14,445 nt of DNA from Anaerolineaceae bacterium UBA5311 (GTDB taxonomy: Bacteria; Chloroflexota; Anaerolineae; Anaerolineales; Anaerolineaceae). The position numbers and the translations under genes were made by a program. The DNA lies in the NCBI GenBank assembly GCA_002411175.1, contig DHRN01000038.1, positions 361 through 14,805 of the forward strand. The letters are read 5' to 3'. The notes below the pieces were generated by a model that saw nothing but the letters and a program-made list of their open reading frames with translations, was not told where the DNA came from and ran no database searches. This document shows positions 1 to 5,233 of this stretch, in pieces (within the stretch, counting starts at the first letter, position 1; each line of letters starts with the position of its first letter).

Positions 1-48
1 CAGTTTATCTTTTTGCTTGTACCTCTGAAAAGAGAATTACAATCTCAA

Positions 49-144
49 AGCTCCCTGCTCCCCGTTCTTCTCACCCCCTTTAATTCCCCCTCTAAAGAGG
101 GGGTCGTTGCTGCCCCGGTTCCCCGATCCCCGCTCCCTGGTCCC
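49..144. repeat. Repeat module A: heptamer runs flanking a C/G-rich hairpin
   Basis: Seen directly: a 7-bp tandem pattern of consensus NGNTCCC. It begins at 49-69 (AGCTCCC, TGCTCCC, CGTTCTT) and resumes at 117-144 (GGTTCCC, CGATCCC, CGCTCCC, TGGTCCC). Between the runs is a perfect 8-bp inverted repeat, CCCCCTCT (86-93) and AGAGGGGG (96-103), with only two bases between the arms. The segments 71-93 and 94-123 recur almost exactly in module B at 283-359. Heptameric tandem repeats of this general kind are known from cyanobacteria (STRR elements), but I cannot show that these belong to that family. No coding potential is apparent. Confidence 0.75.
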
Positions 145-228
145 TGGAATCCTGAATGAAGTGACACACAGTGTACCTCGTATGGATTTTGACATTTCAA
201 CCACAACGAACGCTCAACTGTATTGTTA

Positions 229-260
229 AGATTCTTCGCAAAAGAGGCTCAGAATGACAG
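229..260. repeat. REP-like short hairpin
   Basis: The segment has ATTCT at 231-235 and AGAAT at 251-255 as complementary arms, followed by GACAG. It resembles a short intergenic palindrome that recurs in many bacterial genomes, with a form like ATTCTTCG...CAGAATGACA. Only one copy is present here, so calling it a dispersed repeat rests on recognition, not on copies seen. A second small palindrome (TTTGT-CGA-ACAAA, 265-277) follows it. Confidence 0.4.
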
Positions 261-282
261 TCTGTTTGTCGAACAAATCCCT

Positions 283-380
283 TCACCCCCTTTAATTCCC
301 CCTCTCCAGCAAAGCTGGACGCAAGCAGTAAAGAGGGGGTCGTTGCTGCCCCGGTTCCCAGCTCCCAGCTCCCTGTTCCC
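283..380. repeat. Repeat module B: longer hairpin plus heptamer run
   Basis: This is a second copy of module A. It shares the flank 283-305 with 71-93, and 330-359 with 94-123. It differs by a 24-nt insert at 306-329 placed exactly between the two arms CCCCCTCT and AGAGGGGG. The insert begins with its own small hairpin, CCAGC-AAA-GCTGG (306-318), so module B folds as a hairpin within a hairpin. Four heptamers follow at 353-380 (GGTTCCC, AGCTCCC, AGCTCCC, TGTTCCC), with a degenerate fifth after them. It ends 26 bp from the 3' end of the CorC-type gene. Read on the minus strand there is no T-run, so it is not a standard terminator. Confidence 0.7.
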
Positions 381-406
381 CGATCGGGACTGCAGGCAGG
401 CAAGCT

Positions 407-1726
407 CTACGCCTCTGCCTGGGGTCCTTCCGGCACGACGCGGGTCACAACCACACGGTCAACCCGCAGCCCATCGACATCAGTAACCTCGAAAGAAAAA
501 TCTTCGATTTCGAATCTATCACCGATTTTCGGAATACTGCCCATCTGGTACATCACCAGCCCACTCAGGGTTTGGTAGCCAGCCTTATCTTCTTCGGGCA
601 GGTTGGAAATATTGATAATCTCCTTCAATTCATCAATCGGAAGCATCCCATCCAGCGACCATGAGTCTTCGTCAAGCTGGACCACTTCGATATCTGTGTC
701 CATTTCGTCCAGTGGGATATCTCCAACGATCGATTCGAGCACATCAAAAAGCGTCACCATGCCAACTACACTGCCGTATTCATCAATCACCAGGGCTTCA
801 TGCACCCCCGTATCACGAAATTGCTCAAAAGCTTTCAGTGCTGATGTATTTTCTGGAATGACGTTGGTATCGTGGGCGAGTGTTCTGAAATCAAGATCAG
901 GGGAATAAAGATCCAGCCCAGCCAAATCTTTTGTATCGATCACTCCCACAAACTCGTCCAGGTTGTCTTCGGCTAACGGCAAACGCGAAAACTTGCTGTC
1001 ATGAATTGTCTGGACCATCATTTCCCGTGGGTCGTCAAGGTCGATCCAGTCTATATCCCTGCGGGGTGTCATCAGGGCATCCACCCGCCGTTCTGTAAAC
1101 CGGAAAACGCCTCCCACGTAATCTTGTTCGGCTTTGTTAAAGATGCCCATCGTGCGCCCTTCGGCAATCAACATCCTGATCTCTTCTTCCGAGATTGTCG
1201 GTTCATCGCTGACTTTTATCCCCAGGATTTTTATTCCCAGTTCGGTCGACCAGTCCAGGATTTTGAAAAGCGGCTTACTAAGATTAGAAATAAAACCCAT
1301 GATCCCGGACAGGCTTTTGGCGACGCCTTCAGGATTGTTCAATGCAATCCGCTTGGGGATAAGCTCACCAATCACGATTGAAAAATAGGTAATCACCAGG
1401 ACAACAACTGCTAACGAAAGCGCGCTCGCTGTGCCGAGGCGCATTCCCCTCGTTATCAGCCAACTGGTCAAAGTTGCAGCGATACTGGCGCCCCCAAAGG
1501 CTCCTGAGAGAATACTGATCAAAGAAATCCCGATTTGAACCGTCGAGAGAAACTTGTTGGGGTTTTCCAGGAGTTCAAGCGTCCTGGCAGCTCTCTGGTC
1601 TCCACTTGCTTTTGCCTGTTCCAGTTTCGGTTTTTTTGCAGAAACCATTGCCAGCTCATACATTGAGAACATGCCATTGATTAAGATTAACAGGAAGATC
1701 ACCAAAACTTCAATTGCGATTCTCAT
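407..1726 (-). CDS. CNNM/CorC/HlyC-family transmembrane protein with CBS pair
   Basis: This is a 439-residue integral membrane protein of the CNNM/CorC (often annotated hemolysin C or UPF0053) family, members of which act in Mg2+ or Co2+ efflux. Residues 1-25 form the first membrane helix, and further hydrophobic segments lie near 60-82 and 97-122. Together they make the DUF21 domain, which includes the typical GELIPKRIAL motif at 120-129. A CBS pair spans about 215-335, and a CorC_HlyC C-terminal domain spans about 345-432. The length is normal for the family. The start is supported by an AGGA 6 nt upstream that overlaps the stop codon of the phosphatase gene. The 6-bp intergenic gap implies one transcript. 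The transported ion cannot be read from sequence; the old name hemolysin should not be taken literally. Confidence 0.9.
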   Translation of the reverse strand: MRIAIEVLVIFLLILINGMFSMYELAMVSAKKPKLEQAKASGDQRAARTLELLENPNKFLSTVQIGISLISILSGAFGGASIAATLTSWLITRGMRLGTASALSLAVVVLVITYFSIVIGELIPKRIALNNPEGVAKSLSGIMGFISNLSKPLFKILDWSTELGIKILGIKVSDEPTISEEEIRMLIAEGRTMGIFNKAEQDYVGGVFRFTERRVDALMTPRRDIDWIDLDDPREMMVQTIHDSKFSRLPLAEDNLDEFVGVIDTKDLAGLDLYSPDLDFRTLAHDTNVIPENTSALKAFEQFRDTGVHEALVIDEYGSVVGMVTLFDVLESIVGDIPLDEMDTDIEVVQLDEDSWSLDGMLPIDELKEIINISNLPEEDKAGYQTLSGLVMYQMGSIPKIGDRFEIEDFSFEVTDVDGLRVDRVVVTRVVPEGPQAEA

Positions 1727-1732
1727 TTTTTC

Positions 1733-2485
1733 CTAACAGGTCACCATTTCATCATCCAGAAAGTTGGTGAAGTTATGGTAGATCCAGATAATCCGATCAT
1801 TAGTGAAATCAATTCTGCTTACAGCACAATTACAAAAAGAAAACCAGGTGGACAAATTGCGGTTTTCCGGTTCTTCCGGTCTGACATCAAAAATTATCCG
1901 TGCCATGGAATTGAAAAAACCGCCATGAGTAACGATGGCTACATGATCGTTTGTACCAAGATGTCGTTCTTTTAACAGGTTTAATGTTGCCTTTGCTCTC
2001 AACAGCGGAGAAGTGACCGGCTCCACGCCGCCCTGCCACCAGCCTTTATCTTCAATCGGTTGATGCAGCCTGAAAGCAGGGAAATGTTCCTGTAGATAGC
2101 CTGGTGAAACGCCATGTTCATGGGTTGTGGATGGCTGTCCATCCGTTATAATCTCCCGATATACGCCACCAATCTCGTGAACTTCGGGCAAACCATGCAA
2201 AGGCACACCAAGGCTTTCGGAGAGAATAGTGCCGGTCTGAATCGCACGAATCATCAGGCTGGAATAAAGGTGCGTGATGTTGATGTTGTGGCGATACTCA
2301 CCGGTGTTCTTCGGACCTCCTGCTGGGGAGCGGTTAGAAGCAATATAATTTGCCAGAGTCTGAGCTTGCCTGACGCCCAATGCTGTCAGGGGTGGATCTG
2401 ATGACCTCTCGTAATTTTGCTTGCCTTTATTTTCCCAATTGGCGTTATTGGTCGATTGTCCATGCCGAATAAAAAATAATTTCAT
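1733..2485 (-). CDS. Histidine phosphatase family protein (phosphoglycerate mutase-like)
   Basis: This is a 250-residue soluble protein of the histidine acid phosphatase/phosphoglycerate mutase superfamily. The N-terminal signature FIRHGQS (5-11) supplies R7 and the phospho-accepting H8. R80 (SSLMIRAIQT) and the second histidine H187 (VTHGGF) complete the pocket, with E101 or E104 as the likely proton donor. It lacks the conserved context of true glycolytic mutases, so a broad-specificity phosphatase is likelier; the substrate is unknown. A strong GAGGAGG ribosome site lies 4 nt before the ATG. A TATAAT on the minus strand at 2506-2501 is a possible -10, but it has no good -35 and would start transcription inside the ribosome site, so I do not call it. 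The gene is first in a two-gene unit with the downstream CorC-type gene. Confidence 0.88.
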   Translation of the reverse strand: MKLFFIRHGQSTNNANWENKGKQNYERSSDPPLTALGVRQAQTLANYIASNRSPAGGPKNTGEYRHNINITHLYSSLMIRAIQTGTILSESLGVPLHGLPEVHEIGGVYREIITDGQPSTTHEHGVSPGYLQEHFPAFRLHQPIEDKGWWQGGVEPVTSPLLRAKATLNLLKERHLGTNDHVAIVTHGGFFNSMARIIFDVRPEEPENRNLSTWFSFCNCAVSRIDFTNDRIIWIYHNFTNFLDDEMVTC

Positions 2486-2666
2486 AATTCCTCCTCAGAG
2501 ATTATACATGCTCGCTAAAGCCTTTACCGCCGGTGAATAGGATTGTTACAGCGAATGTCTTCAGAATGTGGCGTAGGGGGCGGGTTTAGAATGGGATTTG
2601 TGTATATCATTCCATGCTGAGAGTTGCTGATTACCCTACACTTGCCCCGAAATGCCGCCCGTGGGG

Positions 2667-2675
2667 TGATATAAT
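2667..2675 (+). promoter_or_regulatory. Extended -10 promoter for the prfA unit
   Basis: The sequence TGATATAAT is a perfect extended -10 (TGN plus consensus TATAAT at 2670-2675). Transcription would begin near 2682, giving a leader of about 29 nt before prfA. No -35 hexamer is seen at normal spacing (TTGCCC at 2642-2647 is too far away), which an extended -10 can tolerate. It is the best promoter candidate in the 2486-2710 spacer. Confidence 0.55.
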
Positions 2676-2710
2676 CTCATACCGAATTTAATGGGATACT
2701 TGAAAATACT

Positions 2711-3784
2711 ATGCTTGATAAACTTGACTCAATTCTTGAACATTTTGACGATCTCGACAAAAAGCTTGCCGAGGTTGGGCAGGATTACCAGCTCGCGGCT
2801 GAGCTCTCCAAGGAGCGCTCAGACCTGGAGCCGATTGTCACGCTTGCCCGGGAATATAAAGAAAATCTGGAAAAAACTGCCGAGACCGAGGATCTGATTG
2901 ATGCCTCAGAAGGGGAGCTGCTCGACCTGGCAAAAATGGAGCTCGACGACCTTACCGCGCGTAAGGTTGAGCTCGAAGACCTGCTAAAAGCGAAACTTGT
3001 GCCAAAAGACCCGCGCGACGAGCGCAACGTCATCGTCGAAATCCGCGCCGGCACCGGCGGCGACGAAGCAGGTTTGTTCGTCTCTGATCTGCTGCGCATG
3101 TACCTTAAATATGCCGATATCCACCGTTACAAAACGGAGATCATCTCCGCAAACGAGACCGGCATTGGCGGATATAAAGAAGTCACCTTCACCATCAAAG
3201 GCAAGGGCGCTTATTCACGCTTCAAATTTGAATCCGGTGTCCACCGCGTGCAGCGTGTTCCTGAGACTGAATCACAGGGGCGCATCCACACCTCCACAGT
3301 TACCGTGGCGGTTCTGGCTGAAGTGGACGATATCGAAATCGACATCCCCGACTCCGACATCGAAATCGATGTCTTCAAGTCAGCTGGCGCGGGTGGGCAA
3401 AATGTGCAGAAAAACATGACCGCTGTGCGCATCCACCACAAACCAACCGGCATTATCGTCGCCTGCCAGGACGAACGCTCGCAACTGCAAAATAAAACCC
3501 GCGCGATGAGCGTGCTCAAGGCGCGTCTCTATGAAATTGAAGAGGAAAAACGCCAGAGTGAACTGGACGCTGCCCGCCGGTCGCAAATTGGCACGGGCGA
3601 ACGCTCTGAAAAGATCCGCACCTACAATTATCCCCAGTCTCGCGTCACCGACCACCGCATCAATGTTTCTTCTTATAACATGGCAGGCGTTATGGACGGT
3701 TACGAGTTGGATACCTTCATCGAAGAGCTACAGCATGCCGAAGAAGCTGATCGCCTGGCAAACTTTGAGAGCAATGGAAAATGA
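2711..3784 (+). CDS. prfA: Peptide chain release factor 1 (RF1)
   Basis: RF1 recognises UAA and UAG stop codons on the ribosome and triggers peptide release. The 357-residue length is normal (E. coli about 360). The codon-recognition motif is P-E-T at 184-186, in the context RVQRVPETESQGRIH; this fits the PxT motif of RF1, not the SPF of RF2. The catalytic GGQ is at 228-230 within SAGAGGQNVQKN, so Q230 is the residue that PrmC should methylate. The first 95 residues form the usual helical domain. The ribosome site is weak: the nearest candidate, GGGA at 2693-2696, sits 14 nt from the ATG. The start is nevertheless supported by how well the N-terminus fits the family. It is first in a cluster with prmC and the TsaC gene. 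Confidence 0.97.
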   Translation: MLDKLDSILEHFDDLDKKLAEVGQDYQLAAELSKERSDLEPIVTLAREYKENLEKTAETEDLIDASEGELLDLAKMELDDLTARKVELEDLLKAKLVPKDPRDERNVIVEIRAGTGGDEAGLFVSDLLRMYLKYADIHRYKTEIISANETGIGGYKEVTFTIKGKGAYSRFKFESGVHRVQRVPETESQGRIHTSTVTVAVLAEVDDIEIDIPDSDIEIDVFKSAGAGGQNVQKNMTAVRIHHKPTGIIVACQDERSQLQNKTRAMSVLKARLYEIEEEKRQSELDAARRSQIGTGERSEKIRTYNYPQSRVTDHRINVSSYNMAGVMDGYELDTFIEELQHAEEADRLANFESNGK

Positions 3785-4613
3785 TCAGTTGTTTGAGCGC
3801 AGGATTGGCGACCAGCTGAGGGAGATCAGCCAACCCCATCAAATCGCGCTGGCATTGGTTGCGCATGTGCTCCAAAAACCGAAAACCTGGCTGCTTGCCC
3901 ACCCAGAAACGCACCTGTGCGAAAACCAGGCGCGCCAATTGGATTCGCTGCTGAACCGTCTCGAAAAAGGTGAGCCTTTACCTTATCTGCTTGGCAAGCA
4001 GGCTTTTTTTGGGCTCGAGTTTGAGGTTAGCCCGGCTGTGCTGATCCCCCGTCCTGAGACCGAGCTGCTGGTTGAAGTAGCGCTGGAATGGCTCAAAGCA
4101 AACCCCACGGCACGAAAAGGCATCGATGTCGGCACTGGTTCAGGCTGCATTGCTGTCTCGCTGGTCAGCAACTGCCCTGATCTGACCATAGTGGCAACCG
4201 ATATTTCCCCCGACGCGCTCGATGTTGCCGCCCGAAATGCCCTAAATCACAACACTGCTGACCGAATCAGTTTTGTTGCCGCCGACATTCTGCCGGCAAC
4301 GATTGAGAAAGTGGATTTGATTTGTGCCAACCTGCCTTATATCCCCTCCGCAAAATTACCCGGGGTGAACAGCCTGCCCTGGGAGCCCAGCCTGGCATTG
4401 GACGGCGGCAAACAAGGATTGGACCTGATCGAAAAGTTACTTGTACGCTCGCCAGTGATTTTGAATTCCCCAGGCTTGATTCTGCTCGAGACCGAAGAAA
4501 CACTCGGCAACCAGACTGTGGAACTGGCACACAGATATTTTCCCGCTGCTGAAATTACCCTCTGTCAGGACCTCTCGAAGAGGGACCGCCTGGTTACAAT
4601 TGAGCTGCGATGA
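3774..4613 (+). CDS. prmC: Release factor glutamine methyltransferase PrmC
   Basis: PrmC (HemK) uses S-adenosylmethionine to N5-methylate the glutamine of the release-factor GGQ motif, which raises termination efficiency. Taking the ATG at 3774 gives 279 residues, the usual size. The N-terminal substrate-binding helices end at PLPYLLG (68-74). IPRPETE (91-97), the SAM-binding loop DVGTGSGCIA (118-127) and D143 follow. The active-site motif reads NLPY (186-189) rather than the textbook NPPY, with EPSLALDGG at 204-212. The frame is open further upstream to 3531, but that part is antisense-like nonsense over prfA and was excluded. The chosen start overlaps the end of prfA by 11 nt, which suggests coupled translation. 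Function is near certain from the motifs plus the neighbour that is its substrate. Confidence 0.95.
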   Translation: MENDQLFERRIGDQLREISQPHQIALALVAHVLQKPKTWLLAHPETHLCENQARQLDSLLNRLEKGEPLPYLLGKQAFFGLEFEVSPAVLIPRPETELLVEVALEWLKANPTARKGIDVGTGSGCIAVSLVSNCPDLTIVATDISPDALDVAARNALNHNTADRISFVAADILPATIEKVDLICANLPYIPSAKLPGVNSLPWEPSLALDGGKQGLDLIEKLLVRSPVILNSPGLILLETEETLGNQTVELAHRYFPAAEITLCQDLSKRDRLVTIELR

Positions 4614-5233
4614 GCAACACCCGAATTCTCCCGATCACTGATCCTGATGCCATTCCAATAGCGATGACTGTGCTAAAAGCGGACGGATTGATCGTTTTCC
4701 CAACCGAAACGCTCTACGGATTAGCCGGGCGGATCAACGAAACCAGCCTGCATAAGATCTACGCAGCCAAACAGCGCCCGGAAGAAAAGGCTATCCCTGT
4801 ATTGGTGGCAAACTTGGTGCAGCTCAACCTGCTAACACCCCCTCCGCGACCCGCGGTACTGGCTCTTGTGCGTGCTTTTTGGCCCGGACCGCTTACGCTC
4901 GTGCTTCCAAAATTAGCCGGTTTGCCCCCTTCGCTTACCCCTTATCCAGGTTTGGCTATACGCATGCCCAATCACGCATTCGCGCTGCAGCTGCTTCAAA
5001 AAACAGGACCACTCGCTGTGACCAGTGCCAATATCTCAGGAAATCCAAACGCAGCCACAGCGGAGGAAGTTCATGCGCAGTTGGGGGACCGTGCGGCGTT
5101 GATCCTCGATGGCGGCATCCATCCCGGCGGACAAGCCTCGACGGTTATCAACTGCCAGGGCGATGTTCCACTCTTGCTGCGTGAGGGTCCCATTCCGCTC
5201 GAAGCTGTCGAAAAAACCTGGCAGGCTGCGTGA
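4610..5233 (+). CDS. tsaC: Threonylcarbamoyl-AMP synthase (TsaC/Sua5/YrdC family)
   Basis: This enzyme makes threonylcarbamoyl-AMP from threonine, bicarbonate and ATP, the first step of t6A modification at position 37 of ANN-reading tRNAs. The 207 residues correspond to a single YrdC domain. Visible motifs are PTETLYGL (31-38), the basic AAKQRP (52-57), KAIPVLV (60-66), FWPGPLTLVL (90-99), AVTSANISG (136-144), STVINC (177-182) and LREGPI (190-195). The long-form Sua5 C-terminal domain is absent, so TsaC is the better name, although ywlC/sua5 labels are also used. Its ATG overlaps the prmC stop by 4 nt (ATGA). The order prfA, prmC, TsaC/Sua5 gene is seen in other bacteria such as Bacillus relatives. 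No strong ribosome site is seen, consistent with translational coupling. Confidence 0.94.
   Translation: MSNTRILPITDPDAIPIAMTVLKADGLIVFPTETLYGLAGRINETSLHKIYAAKQRPEEKAIPVLVANLVQLNLLTPPPRPAVLALVRAFWPGPLTLVLPKLAGLPPSLTPYPGLAIRMPNHAFALQLLQKTGPLAVTSANISGNPNAATAEEVHAQLGDRAALILDGGIHPGGQASTVINCQGDVPLLLREGPIPLEAVEKTWQAA

Larger units (their letters stand above)
1..406. other. Gene-free repeat-rich region downstream of the CorC-type gene
   Basis: This 406-bp stretch holds the two hairpin modules and the REP-like palindrome listed separately. Short open frames cross it on both strands, but they translate the repeats (runs of Pro, Ser and Leu) and show no family resemblance. They were judged spurious. 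Bases 1-48 and 145-228 show nothing recognisable. Confidence 0.7.

Noticed and set aside
49..380. CRISPR array.
   Set aside because: The repeats are 7-bp tandem units and hairpins without unique spacers of regular length, and no cas genes are present.
197..486. Short open frames on both strands across the repeat block.
   Set aside because: Their translations just read through the hairpins and heptamers, they overlap each other, and they have no ribosome site or family resemblance.
407..1726. A hemolysin or toxin.
   Set aside because: The hemolysin C label is historical; the DUF21, CBS pair and CorC_HlyC layout is that of metal-transport-associated CNNM/CorC proteins.
2501..2506. TATAAT on the minus strand just upstream of the histidine phosphatase gene as a promoter.
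   Set aside because: There is no -35 at normal spacing, and transcription would begin within the ribosome site, so it may be chance.
3531..3773. Longer prmC frame starting inside prfA.
   Set aside because: The extra 81 residues are a shifted reading of prfA codons and do not resemble PrmC; normal length is obtained from the ATG at 3774.
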